DNA from: Sthenelais limicola
Taxonomy: Eukaryota > Annelida > Polychaeta > Phyllodocida > Sigalionidae
Direction: 5' to 3'
NCBI GenBank assembly: GCA_942159475.1
Contig: OW804096.1
Coordinates: 13,751,871 to 13,815,870 of the forward strand
DNA: 64,000 nt
Shown here one piece after another: positions 11,244-22,960 of this stretch (positions are counted from its first letter, which is position 1; every line of letters begins with the position of its first letter). The notes beneath the pieces are model-generated. The model made no database searches, had not been told where the DNA came from, and saw only the letters and a list, made by a program, of their open reading frames with translations. The position numbers and the translations under genes are program-made.

Positions 11244-11536
11244 CAACCGAGGAGACCTGCTCACAACATCTGAGCTCACTAAGCAACCATCACTAAGCAA
11301 CCATTGTTGTTGCTAATTAAGGTTGCTACTATAACCTCATTAGCAACATGATCAGTGATAATGTAGCTATTCTATTTAATTTAGCACTATATTTATTTTA
11401 TAAGTGTTAAGGGACCATAGTTTAATGTGGTAATTGGTAGGCATTTTATGATATTAAGGAGCCATGGTGATAATTTGATTATTGGTGGAATTCTGCCAAC
11501 TGGTAGGTCTACATTCTGGAGCGGTGGATATTTAAT

Positions 11537-11857
11537 AGGGGATTTGTATAGCCGCCATTTTGAATCGTGATTCGCATGGAATTGTGGGACTAATTAATGG
11601 TAGTCTTAAATCTATAGAAAACATGTTATGTTCAGCATGGTTTATTTATCAATGTTCTAATTTCAATATCCATGTGTTATACATGTTTCCATCTGTCCCC
11701 ATCTTTCCCATCATGTATTTAGCTTTCATAGATCATTTATAAAAGCTGTGATATTCGTGAAAACATTCTTGCAATTTTCGATAAAAATGTTGGCAAATAT
11801 TTGTATGTCAGATTTATCAGAATTCGTCCCAGGATGCACCATACGGTAATGCGGTCA
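11537..11857 (+). repeat. MITE-B copy truncated by MITE-E
   Basis: It starts AGGGGATTTGTATAGCCGCC. It is lost after AGGATGCACCATACGG, where a family-E element begins, so the right inverted repeat is missing. Confidence 0.65.
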
Positions 11858-12050
11858 TACGGTAAAAGTAGTTATTTTCGCGCTGTATTCATTTTCGCGA
11901 TTTTGGCTCGCGAATTTAAAGTGTGCGCGAATGTTAAGTTGTGTCATTGGTGATTGATAGTCGGTGCGCGAATTTATGTCCGCGCGAAAATATGTCAAGA
12001 AGACCAATGCGCGAAAGATTAGCTGCGCGAAAATAAATACGTTTACAGTA
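11858..12050. repeat. MITE-E copy
   Basis: A 193-bp palindromic element starting TACGGTAAAAGTAG and ending CGTTTACAGTA. Its interior carries repeated TTTTCGCGC/GCGCGAAAA motifs. The same family occurs at 37858-37991, inside the CACTA transposon, and at 51525-51668. Confidence 0.7.
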
Positions 12051-12257
12051 CATGTATATGAAATTTAGCAGGAAAAGAACATTGCCACGCGATCATTATA
12101 ACTATAAACGGACACTTCCTCTATCTATATCAGTTTTTCACTTTTATATTTCATTTATATTCGCTCTGTCTATACCATACTTCCAACTTTATTTAATGGA
12201 CTGCAGATCTACATTGAAGAAGGTCTTGTCCATTTCACGATTTTTAATTTGATGTAT

Positions 12258-12493
12258 GGGTCAGATTTTCAGAAAATGTACAATTGGCAGCTGTACACCT
12301 TTAGTAAATTCTGCTAAATAAGGCTGCAATTTGGTCAATACTAGGTAAATTCTAGTATATCTGGCATTGCATTGATTCTAGCAATCTGTTTGGTTAGGTT
12401 GAACTGTGATTTGAACTTTATTTTTGTCTGAAATTTGGGTCATTTGAGAAAATTGGCGAATTTTGAATTGTACATTTTCTGAAAATCTGACCC
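12258..12493 (+). repeat. MITE-A copy (family description)
   Basis: A well-preserved forward copy of about 235 bp. The left end reads GGGTCAGATTTTCAG then AAAATGTACAATTGG; the right end is its near-perfect inverted repeat, ending CTGAAAATCTGACCC, giving terminal repeats of about 28 bp. Landmarks are CAGCTGTACACCTTTAGT, TGATTCTAGCAATCTGTTTG and TTGAACTTTATTTTTGTC. It has no coding capacity, so a transposase must come from elsewhere. Flanks are usually TATA-like, but I could not fix one duplication length. Confidence 0.8.
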
Positions 12494-12561
12494 GTATATG
12501 TAAAATGAATACGAGTTTTATAATAATAATACTAATATTATTATTTTGTTGTTATTTCCAG

Positions 12562-12671
12562 GAGCCTGCGGAGTCTGTTCTTACGTTATGCAGGTGAAAA
12601 CGGCGTGCTCAGCCAGTCCCAGGTGCGACCAGCCCTCTTGAACCTCAACCTCTTCCCTTCTAAAATACAAA
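12562..12671 (+). CDS. Candidate host gene exon, EF-hand-like
   Basis: A 110-bp segment preceded by TTGTTATTTCCAG and followed by GTAAGTCTC, both strong splice signals. One frame is open throughout and gives 36 complete codons, beginning SLRSLFLRYAGENG and ending LNLFPSKIQ. It is split one base after the acceptor and one base before the donor. The helix, short Gly/Asn loop and second helix resemble an EF-hand-type fold, but I cannot name the gene. The composition is GC-richer than its surroundings, and the next candidate exon in matching phase (51715-51789) lies beyond the transposon nest. Confidence 0.5.
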
Positions 12672-12702
12672 GTAAGTCTCACTCATTTATATACACATAT
12701 TA

Positions 12703-12864
12703 TACAGTGAAACCTCTCTATTGTGACCACCCTTGGCACTGAACGATGTGTGGTCTCATAGTGAGGTGGTCTCATTAGAGGGGCTAATCTAATAATAAGA
12801 GGACTGGTCTTAATAGAGGGGTGGTTTCTATAGAGAGGTGGTCTTTATGCGAGGTTCCACTGTA
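12703..12864. repeat. MITE-H copy 1
   Basis: An inverted-repeat element running from TACAGTGAAACCTC to GAGGTTCCACTGTA, with internal GAGGTGGTCTCAT and GAGGGGTGGT motifs. It lies 31 bp downstream of the candidate exon. Confidence 0.75.
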
Positions 12865-12871
12865 CAAATTA

Positions 12872-13053
12872 TACAGTGGAACGTCTCTATTGAGACCACC
12901 CTTGTGACTGAACGATTTGTGGTCTCATAGAGAGGTGGTCTCATTAGAGGGGCTAATCTAATAAGAGGAAAGTAATTCGAGACTGAGAGAAACTTGTCTT
13001 AATAGAGGGGTGGTCTCTATAGAGAGGTGGTCTTTATGCGAGGTTCCAACGTA
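12872..13053. repeat. MITE-H copy 2, adjacent
   Basis: A second copy in the same orientation, 7 bp after the first, running from TACAGTGGAACGTC to GAGGTTCCAACGTA. The two copies differ by small indels, so this is either a tandem duplication or two insertions. Confidence 0.75.
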
Positions 13054-14115
13054 TTATGAAAATGATTTTTGTATACATAACTATGGGCTACTACTCTATT
13101 GGAATAATTACTCTTTATTTTCTGTGTGGATGAGATTCTAGGCATTCATTGGACCGTACAGTTTATTTTATTCATTTCTTTCTGGACACAACTAGAGAAA
13201 TGAGTAAAAGTACAGTTAAAATCTTTTTTTTTTATTTTTTTTTTTTTTAAAACACTGTTCAGAAGTATCCTTTACAACACTATAGAATAAGGCTCCACCC
13301 CATGACAGCGATATTCCGTCAATAGAATTTAAATATTATGGACGAACTAAGGCACAGGACAAATATTTTGACTCACTGCCATAGGTTAGTTCAAAACCTC
13401 CTATAAAAGACATCGGTGCAAATAGAGATCCTAAAGGTTTAATTGTCGTTACTCATCACCCATAGGATAGGATAGGGTAGGATAGTATAGGATAGGATAA
13501 ACTTTTATTTCGATATTTCATCGCAGATTTGGTTGTGTAAATTACAGAAGAAGAGTAGATAATAATATCACTTCTGTCAATGACCCATAGCCAACCTATT
13601 AGGGTACTGGTAGCTTGTAAAGAAGTCTAAGGGTTTTAGCCCATAGGTTCAGTGTTGAGAAGAAGTAGACAAGAAGTCAGAGGTAGTTGATGTTCTTCAG
13701 GTCCATCCAAGGCAGGAGTGACTCAGAGAGTGCCTCAAGCTTCCCCTTTCCGTTTATTTATAGTCCAGACATATGAATTATTCATAGAATCAACGCCAAG
13801 AATTATTCCACTGCCCTGCGCGTGTCCCATTCCCATTGGCCAAGGGAGATCCCTCTCTCCAGCCAGACTGACCTGTCCTATTCTAATTGTCATGTTAATC
13901 ATTTATTCTTGTAATCCGTTAAGCTCGTTGTAACCGAGCTCCAATAATGTCCAAGTTTCGTAATAAAATCGTCTCGTAAAAACAAAACAAAAATAGAGGA
14001 ATTCAAACCTTTTAAACTGATGGTAACATCCACTAGGCCTGATGAAGGGAGTGGGAATAATGAAGTGATATTTAACTATTCAAATCGTTGTCTCTGAAGA
14101 TTTCAAACATCCAAT
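13054..14115. other. Non-coding spacer
   Basis: It contains T-runs at 13226-13249 and a GGATA/GATAG microsatellite at 13464-13501. The open frame at 13718-13933 has no support as a gene. Confidence 0.45.
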
Positions 14116-14453
14116 AGGGGGTTTGCATGTGCTACTGCGCATGTTTGTACAATGCATCAGGGGATAGATTCTGTTGAAATCTGACATGAAAATATTTGGC
14201 AAGATTTTTATCGAAAATTGCAAGACTTTTTTCACTAATATCATAGCTTTTATAAATGATCAAAAAAAATGCACGATGGGAAAGATGGGGACGTGTGTCA
14301 TGGAAACAGGTATGATACAGAAATATTGATTTTAGAGCGTTGATAAATATCTCATACTGAACATAACATGTTTTCTATAGGTTTTAGACTGTACCATTAG
14401 TCCCATAATGCCATGCGAATTAGGATTCAAAATGGCGGCTATGCAAATGCCCT
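14116..14453 (-). repeat. MITE-B copy
   Basis: Reverse copy from AGGGGGTTTGCATG to ATGCAAATGCCCT, flanked by the duplicated AT (CCAAT...ATTGG). Confidence 0.75.
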
Positions 14454-14841
14454 ATTGGTCATCTACTCCACCAGTTAGCAGTGAAAACTCCCCATCTTCT
14501 AAAAATAGATTGCCAGGAATATTGCCATTTATTGATTTTCATCCAATTATTCGCAGATTAAATATAATGAAATATTGGCTGAAAGTGAAAATATCTTTTA
14601 GTATAATTGGGCGGGTCCCACTGGAACACCCGGACCCTGGATGATAATAAAAATATAAAAATATCTATTTATATATTTTTCTATCGTTGTCAGCTGTATT
14701 TGCGAAATTTCCTGGAAGAGACCTCAGAATACACATCACCTTGTATATATGTTTACACGCTGTTTTTGCTGTGATGGCCGCCGCGCCCTAGTCCAGGAAA
14801 CTTATTAATAACATTGGGTATCAGAAATATAGTTGTTATTT
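14454..14841. other. Non-coding spacer
   Basis: Mixed and AT-rich DNA with nothing recognised. Confidence 0.45.
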
Positions 14842-15076
14842 GGGTCAGATTTTCAGAAAATGAACAATTCAACTTTGCAAATCCTCTCAAATAACCCAGA
14901 TTTCAGAGGAAAATAAAGTTCACAATACAGTTTAACCTAACCAAACCGATTGCTAGAATCAATGCAATGCCGAATATACTCGAATTTACCTAGTATTGAC
15001 CAAATTGCAGCCTAATTTAGCAGAATTAACTAAATGTGTACATCTGCCAATTGTACATTTTCTGAAAATCTGACCC
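14842..15076 (-). repeat. MITE-A copy
   Basis: Reverse copy with both ends (GGGTCAGATTTTCAG and CTGAAAATCTGACCC). Confidence 0.75.
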
Positions 15077-15254
15077 ATTGATATGGAGGGGGCGATAAAG
15101 GGTGTGGTTAGGCTGGAAATAGGAGGAAAGCCTTGTATTGTGCAGTATTTTTGTTGTGAGGTGGGAGAGTGGTTAACCCCGCTGTATCCTATAGAGGTAA
15201 ACAATGGCTTTATTGTTTTCTTCTTTCCTCCTGAGTCCTGAGTGTCTTGTCTCT

Positions 15255-15470
15255 GGGTCAGATCTTCAGAACATGTACAATTTGCTTTCTCCAATCCTCT
15301 CAAATGACCCACATTTAAGACAAAAATGAGCAGTTTAAATTAACATTTACAGAAGTGATACTTTAAATCAATGCGATTCCAAATATACTCAGATGTTCCC
15401 AGTATTCATAATTTTTCAGCCTAATTTAGGAGAATTTCCTAAATGTGTAGAGCTGCTAATTGTACATTTT
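15255..15470 (-). repeat. MITE-A copy, part of a compound
   Basis: Reverse copy whose right end stops at CATTTTCTGAT. It is joined directly to the interior of a second copy in the opposite orientation, so one terminal repeat is missing from each. Confidence 0.7.
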
Positions 15471-15675
15471 CTGATCTACACACTTAGTAAATTCTGCATA
15501 ATTACGCTGTAAAATGATTAATACTAGGTATATCTGAGTATATTTGGTATTGGGTTGATTCAAACTATCTGTTTGGTTATGTTGAACTGTATTTTGAACT
15601 TTATTTTCGTCTGAAATTTGGGCTATTTAAGAAGATTGGCGAAGTTGAATTGTACATTTTCTGAAAATCTTACCC
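15471..15675 (+). repeat. MITE-A copy, second half of compound
   Basis: Forward copy beginning internally at CTACACACTTAGTAAATTC and ending CTGAAAATCTTACCC. Confidence 0.7.
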
Positions 15676-15724
15676 TTTATTATTTTCTTCTTTCCTCCCT
15701 CCTGAGTCCTGAGTGTCTTCTCTA

Positions 15725-15926
15725 TGTCAGATTTTCAGAAAATGTACAATCCTCAGATCTACACATTTAGTCAATTCTGCATAATTAGGCTGTATAATGA
15801 TTAATATTAGGTAAATCTGAGTATATTTGGTATAGCCTTGACTCAAACAAGTTTGAACCGAATTTTTGTCTTAAATTTGGTTATTTGAGAGAATTGGTGT
15901 AGGTGAATTGTATATTTTCTGGCGAA
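15725..15926 (+). repeat. MITE-A copy fused to MITE-D
   Basis: Forward copy. Its right terminal repeat stops at TATTTTCTGG, where a family-D fragment begins. Confidence 0.65.
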
Positions 15927-15982
15927 GTAGGCGTCCAATCACTGACATACCATTCTTATCTGATCTGAGGGTTTGGACCTAG
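15927..15982 (-). repeat. MITE-D end fragment
   Basis: Reverse left-end fragment (GAAGTAGGCGTCCAATCAC...GGGTTTGGACCTAG). Confidence 0.55.
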
Positions 15983-16057
15983 AGTGTCCTGCCTGTAGAT
16001 GATCCCCCACTCCCCATTCCTCCCCCCTCCCTTCACCTCACCTGTGCTATCAGAGTT

Positions 16058-16125
16058 CGGTCAGATTTTCGGAAAATGTACAATTCAACTTTGCCAATCT
16101 TCTCAAATAACCCAAATTTCAGACC
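16058..16125 (-). repeat. MITE-A, truncated
   Basis: Only about 70 bp of the left end remains, breaking at ATTTCAGACCTGCCC. Confidence 0.6.
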
Positions 16126-16484
16126 TGCCCAGACCTGCCCAGAGACAAAGGTTAAATAATGAATAGAAAATATGAAATGGTGAACAAGACAAGAGCGTAC
16201 GATTTCAATATTTTTTATATATTTTTTTTTCTATTTCAATATTGTATTAAATATGTTAGCACTGTAAAAGCCACGATTGCAGGGTACATAAATCAACCAT
16301 TTTTGTTTACATAACTAGTGAGTAGAATGCTGTTTAACTATAAATCATGATCCGTGAGATGTATATGTTTTGTGCATGGGTTAAATGCTATAATTAATGC
16401 GCACTAATTGAGTGCTATACGGTAGTGGGCGGTCTGCTACGGTAACGATGCACTCAACAGGTATGTGACAAAGCATGGATAAAT

Positions 16485-16719
16485 GGGTCAGATTTTCAGA
16501 AAATGTACAATTCATATTCACCAATCCTCTCAAATAACTTAGATTTAAGACAAAAGTAAGGTTCAAAACACAGTTTAACATAGCAGAACAGATATATTAA
16601 ACCAACACAAAACCAAATATACTCATATATACCCGGTATTTATCATTTTTTAGCCTAATTTAGCAGAATTTACTAAATGTATAGAGTTGCCAATTGTACA
16701 TTTTCTGACGATCTGACCC
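16485..16719 (-). repeat. MITE-A copy
   Basis: Reverse copy with both ends. The right end is TTTCTGACGATCTGACCC. Confidence 0.75.
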
Positions 16720-17473
16720 ATATATGAATTCATTTTTTGGGTGTATACTGATCCAGATTCTGAAAATAGATCTAATGGAGCGACTATAAATAACTAAAAC
16801 CTCTCATATTGCTTTCATGCAATGTCAAATAAGTGCAATTTTTTCCACAAGCTCTCTGGTTGGTATTGTCATAAAATGTGACATAAATGTGATTGAATGT
16901 AAACATTTTATAATAGATTTGTTTTTTTAGAACAGACGATGTAAGGTAGATATCGTCATGACATAATAGGGCACGTACAGAATAGGTAATTTTCGTAATG
17001 TATCTAGTAAAATCCTCCTATATAAAGGTCGGGGTGGTGTAATGTTTTTTTTAAATTTTATTATACCAGGAAGGAATACATAATGATGGCCTTTTCCACC
17101 ATGTGGAGGCCGGGGATGAGGTTTGAGTGCCTGTTTTTCACCCTATTCCTGGCCTAGAGATCAAATTACAGAGCAGTATATGAAGACAAATAATAGAATA
17201 GAAATAAAGATTTTTGTAAGGGTACAACATGCTAATAAATGTTAAAACAAGTTACATACAGATCGCTGTGAGTTCGGTTATAATTCTGCACATAAATTTG
17301 GGCAAGTGAAAAAACTGTTGGACAAGTAAATCTTGGCTGCGCAATTGGCAAGTTAAGTTGGTGGATTTTGTTAGAGCCCTGGGCACATATTGTGAACAAT
17401 GGACCAAATACTTACCGGTCATAACCTATCTCATCATGATACCTTTTATTCAGCCTTATTATACACGCATTGC
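16720..17473. other. Non-coding spacer
   Basis: AT-rich DNA with no gene or recognised repeat. Confidence 0.45.
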
Positions 17474-17717
17474 TCTCCCCCCCCCTCTCCCCCTCTCCCT
17501 CTCTCCCTCCATCCTCCTCTCTCTCTCTCCCCTCTCTCTTTCTCTCCCCCTCTGTCTCTCTCCCCCTCTCTCTCCCTTTCTCTCCCCCTCTCCCTCCATC
17601 CCCCTCTCCCTCTCTCTCCCCCTCTCTCCCCCTCTCTCCCCCTCTCTCCCTCCATCCCTCTCTCTCACTCCCCCTATCTGTCTCTCCCTCTGTCTCTCTC
17701 TCCCCTCTGTCTTTCTC

Positions 17718-17768
<51 letters not shown>
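17474..17768. repeat. CT-rich microsatellite tract
   Basis: About 295 bp of CT/CCCCTCTC variants ending in a pure (CT)n run at 17718-17768. Open frames in all directions are repeat translation. Confidence 0.95.
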
Positions 17769-17773
<5 letters not shown>

Positions 17774-18078
17774 GATTTGTATAGGACCCCCCCTCCCCCC
17801 CTCCCACACACACACACCTCACATCTCTGTATGGAATAGGTAGTAGAGATGGATACGCTGCCTGAAGCAGACCAGACTCTGGTTAATCAATGTATTTTAT
17901 TCACTACATGTGCTGTGTATGCATTCCACTCAAATCCAGTTTGTAACTGGAGAGAACCAGATCTGGTTCGGCTGAACGTGATTGGGTGATCCATCCGAGG
18001 TCCCTATTTCTCTTTTTTCCACTCTATATTCACCTTTTTTAGTACGACGTTTGCCCGGCAGGGACATTTAGGGTCAAT
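17769..18078. other. Non-coding spacer
   Basis: C-runs and CA repeats at 17785-17820, then ordinary AT-rich sequence. No gene was seen. Confidence 0.4.
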
Positions 18079-18473
18079 AGGGGTCTTGCATGTGACACCC
18101 CCCCCCCCCCCCCCCCCCAAAAAAAAGAAAAATGTCACTTCTACTGCATGCTGGGATAGATTCAATTTAAGGTCCGACCTACACGAAAATAACAATGTTT
18201 AAAACATCAATATTAGGCAAGAATGTTATTGCAAAAAAAAAGCATGTTATTGCAAAATATCTATCTTTTATATATGTTTCCATGACACATGTCCCCATCT
18301 TTCCCATCATGCATTTGGTTTTCATAGATCATTTACACAAGCTTTGATATTGGTGAAAACATTCTTGCAACTTTAGATAAAAATGTTGCTAAATATGTGT
18401 ATGTCAGATTTGAACTGAATCCATCCCAGGATGCACTGTAACAGACATGCGCAGTGAGACATGCAACTCCCCT
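18079..18473. repeat. MITE-B, rearranged copy
   Basis: Flanked by the duplicated AT. Both ends resemble the family's right end: the left end reads inverted (GGGTCTTGCATG...CTGCATGCTGGGATAG) and the right end is normal (GCAGTGAGACATGCAAC). A poly-C/poly-A run lies at 18099-18130. The layout suggests a foldback derivative. Confidence 0.6.
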
Positions 18474-18654
18474 ATTGTACACCTGTGGGTGACATTACCC
18501 ATATATAGCCCTGGCGGTTGATCCAGTCCCCATGCCAACGCCTCAATCTCAATCTGAAAACATTGCATCATTGTGAGTGCAGACCCGCCAGGCTTTCTGG
18601 AAACCATCCAAAAAACCAACCTTCAAGGCAGAACCACCAAATCCAGAGGTATAT

Positions 18655-18888
18655 GGCTCAGATTTTCAGAAAATGTACAATTGGCAGCTGTACACATTTA
18701 GGAAATTCTGCTAAATTAGGCTAAAAATGATGAATGCTGGGTATATCTGGGTATATTTGGTTTCGCATTGATTTAAAGTATCAGTTCTGTTATGTTCAAC
18801 TGCATTTTGAAGCTCATTTTTGTCTTAAATGTGGGTTATTTGAGAGGATTGGTGAAGGTGAATTGTACATTTTCTGATATCTTGACCC
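18655..18888 (+). repeat. MITE-A copy
   Basis: Forward copy starting GGCTCAGATTTTCAG and ending GATATCTTGACCC. Confidence 0.7.
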
Positions 18889-19014
18889 ATCTGACCCCAG
18901 TTACATTTTCCTCTCTGCTTCACCTCTCTCTAAATATGTTACTTTTCTTGTCCCTTATTCGCAGAACTGCTGCTAGTTGTTGATACCTTGTTCAGGGGAG
19001 GGAATCGCTACAAT

Positions 19015-19139
19015 CTAGGCTCAAAGATGAGAGAGTCCCTTCAAACTGAGGGAAAGCCTCCCACCCCTCCAAACCGCCATTTTAATTCCATTAGGACCGC
19101 AAAATGTCATTATAATCCCATTAGGACGGCCTATTCCTA
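19015..19139 (-). repeat. MITE-D, truncated
   Basis: Reverse right half beginning CTAGGCTCAAAGATGAG. It is lost after CGGCCTATTCCTAA. Confidence 0.55.
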
Positions 19140-19369
19140 AATATTATAAAATTATAAAATTAAGGGATGGGGTTTTTAGTTGATGCACACCAAACCATTG
19201 CTAAACAAAAGAGATCTGCCGATTCAGATTTTACATTAAACCATTCGTTTAACAATAATTGGAAGAAAACACATAGGAGGTGCACTCCCCTTCTGCCATC
19301 TTGTATCCATGTAATTCGAATCACGGAGACAGGCGTCGGTACAGTGATGAGAATCATGGCCAGGGGGAA

Positions 19370-19429
19370 ATTTGGGAAATTTGGGTTATTTTAGAAGTTG
19401 AATTGTACATTTTCTGAAAATCTGACCCA
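19370..19429 (+). repeat. MITE-A right-end fragment
   Basis: Only the last 60 bp remain, ending CTGAAAATCTGACCC. Confidence 0.6.
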
Positions 19430-19859
19430 AATGTATGTGGTGCAGATCAATTTTTAGAGCATGTCCTTAGCGAAAATTGTTTTTGGATCACGATGGAACG
19501 AACTTGTAAATAATTGATTTATATTCAGGTCATTGTCAACTGAAGAATGTCATCCTACGACCGAAACTTTGGATAAAACAACTGAAATAAAACTAACTTG
19601 AAGTAAAGTTTATATGGTTTTCATGCTTATATTAATTGATTTAATATAAATCATTAAGATTTTATATAATTGGTACCTATGATATGATATATGATACCAT
19701 ATATCTAATTAAATTATGGGGCCTGAATTTGCCCTTTGATTTACATATGAATTGATGCGGATGTTATATTTTAAACAATGACATTTAATTATTTAATAAT
19801 AAAATTTATTTCATATAATATTTTAAAGTATTGATTAGCGAAAAATATTGTCTACGGCG
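19430..19859. other. AT-rich non-coding DNA
   Basis: Strongly AT-rich, with nothing recognised. Confidence 0.45.
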
Positions 19860-19945
19860 ATAGGAGACTTGTATGTGCCACTGTGTATCTCTGTTACAGT
19901 GCATGCTGGGATGGATTCAGTTCAAATTTAAAGATTTCATTCAGC
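19860..19945 (-). repeat. MITE-B end fragment
   Basis: A fragment of the right end in reverse (ATAGGAGACTTGTATG...CAGTGCATGCTGGGATGG). Confidence 0.5.
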
Positions 19946-20013
19946 AAGAGAATAGATAATACTGTAACGTAATATTCTCTGACATTGCTGGCTATCATAT
20001 ATATATATATATT

Positions 20014-20246
20014 GGTCAGATTTTCAGAAAATCTACAATTGGCAGCTGTACACATTTAGTAAATTCTGCTAAATTAGGCTGCAATTTGGTCAATACTAGG
20101 TAAATCCGAGTATATTCGGCATTGCATTGATTCTAGCAATCTGTCTGGTTAGATTGAACTGTATTTTGAACCTGATTTATATATCAAATTTGGGTTATTT
20201 GTGAGGATTGGTGAAGGTGAATTGTACATTTTTGGCGATTTCACCC
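20014..20246 (+). repeat. MITE-A copy
   Basis: Forward copy inserted next to an (AT)n run at 19996-20012. The right end is TTTTTGGCGATTTCACCC. Confidence 0.7.
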
Positions 20247-20532
20247 TCATCATCATCATGTATTTCAGTCCATACGAGTTAGCAGTTTTTCTAATCTTTT
20301 TAAAAGAGCGCGTATTGACTGAACCCACTGAAGTAGAGCAGCACTTGTACATTGCTAACCTACTTCAAGTACAAATACGGAACTGTACATTTCTCCATAG
20401 CCGACGTTACATCGCATGATGGGCTAAAAATAGTTGTATGTCTGTCAGTGGGTGGCTTTATTGTGTTTTATTTATTCAGTCGTATTGAATTTCCACTCTA
20501 AAGGTTGAATATATATATAATGTCTCATGTCT

Positions 20533-20764
20533 ATAATTTTCAGAAAATGTACAATTCGCCTTCTGCAATCCTCTCAAATAACCCGCATTTAAGACAGAAA
20601 TGAGCTTCAAAATGCAGTTTAACATAACAGAACTGATACTTTAAACCAATGCGATACCAAATATACTCAGATATACCCAGAATTTATCATTTTTTTACCA
20701 GAATTTAGCAGAAATTACTAAATATGTACAACTGCCAATTGTACATTTTCTGAAAATCTGACCC
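20533..20764 (-). repeat. MITE-A copy
   Basis: Reverse copy. The first few bases of the left terminal repeat are lost; the right end is intact. Confidence 0.7.
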
Positions 20765-20862
20765 AATAGCATTGTAAGTTAGGGTGAATATAATTCAGTG
20801 CTAAAGTGGGAGGAAGGGGGAGTGTCAACTCCCTCTTTCATTTAATTTGTAATTGTCTCAAT

Positions 20863-21456
20863 AGGGGATTTGCATAGCCGCCATTTTGAATCTTGATTCG
20901 CAAGGAATTATGAGACTTATGCAGGAACTCCACTCTGGGAAAAACGGCAAAAAACGGCTGCGACAAATTTTTTGCGACGAAATATCTAATCAAGTTAGAT
21001 ATTTTGCAATTGTTGGCAACAAATAAATGTGTTGCCGACAACCTATTTTACCCCCTCATCCACTAGAATTGTTAGTCATGTCGAATTTTCCGAACTTTTA
21101 GTCATGTCGGTGACGAATTTTGCCTGTTGGCGCCGTTTTTTTTACCTATAGTGGAGTTCCGCTATTATGGTACAGTGTAAAATCGATGGAAAATATGTTA
21201 TGTTCAGCATGGAATATTTAACAATGACCTCATGTAATTAGCTCTATGTTTTACAGGAGTCCATGAGAGGGGACTTCATTTTCCCCATCATGCATTTGGT
21301 TTTTTATACATCATTAATACAAGCTCTGATATTGGTGAAAATATTCTTGCAATTTTCGATAAAAATGTTGCCAAATATTTGTATATCAAATTTGAAGCGA
21401 ATCCATCCCATGATACACTGTAAAGACATGCGCAGTGAGACATGCAAAAGTCCCCT
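20863..21456 (+). repeat. MITE-B copy split by element C
   Basis: It runs from AGGGGATTTGCATAGCC to GCAAAAGTCCCCT, interrupted at 20921-21162. Confidence 0.7.
20921..21162. repeat. Foldback element C inserted in MITE-B
   Basis: A 242-bp element from GCAGGAACTCCACT to AGTGGAGTTCCGC, an inverted repeat with one indel, flanked by TAT on both sides. GGCAAAAAACGGC and GCGCCGTTTTTTTT make a second inner pairing. Confidence 0.65.
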
Positions 21457-21636
21457 GTTGAAAAATATAATAATAATAAAAGATAAACACCCACTATGAG
21501 TTCATTTTAGAACTCTAGCCATGTTATTTATAGTCATTTAAAATAAAGGGTCCAGGCTAAATAAATTAGATTTAAGTTGTAAAATAGTAGCTTAATCCTT
21601 AGAGTCAAACAGTCCTCCTATCTTTCTCTATGCTTA

Positions 21637-22162
21637 TGATATGCTTACTTGTACGGTGGTAGAGCTAGCGCATATCAATGTGCTAATAAGTAATCAATCC
21701 AGGAGGCAGAAGTATATTCAAAGAATATCAGAGAACTAACTTTTATTGTCTACGACATGGGTTATATATCAGCAGGGGTCCAGGTGTGCCTTATGGTTAG
21801 CCAGTGACCGTTGGGGTTACATTAGGTCACGTGGTCTGTCGCCAATAGCAGGTGGTATTACATGTGGTCACGTGGACCAATGGTGGTTGAGGACCGGGCC
21901 ACCATGTGGCCGGTCTGAGTATTAATTAGTGTATACTGATTACGTAATGTGGCACACCTGGACAGGTGTAGAGGTAGCCATGCTTGACTAGACATAGCAA
22001 GATGACCTAGATTATAACTGATACATTAATATTCATATTCATGTACTGAGGTACATATTCATAATCATAATCATGTTAATAAGGTTACACCTTATTATGC
22101 AATGTTATACAATATTACGTCATTGAATATTTAGATTAACATGCGGAAATATTGGTATGACA
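21637..22162 (-). repeat. 3' LTR of the Gypsy element
   Basis: 526 bp, starting TGTCATACC and ending GCATATCA on the minus strand. A TATATAA box (21762-21768) and an AATAAA signal (21742-21747) lie close together. It carries 12 bp (at about 21657-21668) that are absent from the 5' LTR. Confidence 0.93.
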
Positions 22163-22960
22163 TAATACCCCGGAGTTAAACAATGTCTCTCCGTAGACAT
22201 GAAATCTTAAAGCTAGAATTTCTACGTATACCCTAGTGTTTATACCTTGTAACCTTAATAGAATTCTTCATAATTCATTCGTGCTTTTTAGATGTGAGAA
22301 GGACGTGTCGGTGATAGTGTGCATAATATGACTTCTTTGGGCCGGGCTTGTCATATTCATTATGTCACTCTATAAGCGTAGATGTACCTTTTCTAGTCCG
22401 ATCATTGGTTCTTACCATATTATGGTTTCTTTTAACCTTTATACCTTTTTCCTGTACGTGGAAATGAAATAACATATGTGTTTTATCTTAGGTAATCTGA
22501 TTCTATTTGGACGAAGAATGGGGTGACATATAGCATTCTGGTAATATATATACGTATATACTTGTTCACGGTGTTCTCCTTTCACTCTTTGGTTAGCACT
22601 TCCTAGGTAGGGTAAACATAAGGTGAAATGATTCTTACATGTTTATACATCACAAAGTAGAACAGTGTAATTTGTAATCTGAAAACAGTTTCACATATAT
22701 GCAAGGCGTTTGTACATTTTCATACTGTTGTTATGTTGTGAGACAAAACCTGTACTGCTGCTAGGCTGATGGTTGTTTCTACCTTGAATATTATGAAATG
22801 TTATAAACCAGATTATGTGACTTATAGTCTCATAGTTTGTTGTTTTTAGAGTTTGGCAATCTCGAGTTCGTTGGACGGTTGACATGTCAATGAGTGTTGG
22901 AACGTGTTGGAAATCATTTTTACGCTGTGGTACCTTTTTACATTGTTATTTTATTTTCCT
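22163..22960 (-). other. Gypsy 3' internal region
   Basis: About 800 bp between the env stop and the 3' LTR. No polypurine tract of the usual kind is obvious next to the LTR; the minus strand there reads CTCCGGGGTATTA. No gene was seen. Confidence 0.5.

Noticed and set aside
21637..22162. LTR considered as a solo LTR
   Set aside because: A matching partner LTR, coding region and shared CTTA duplication show it is one end of a full element.
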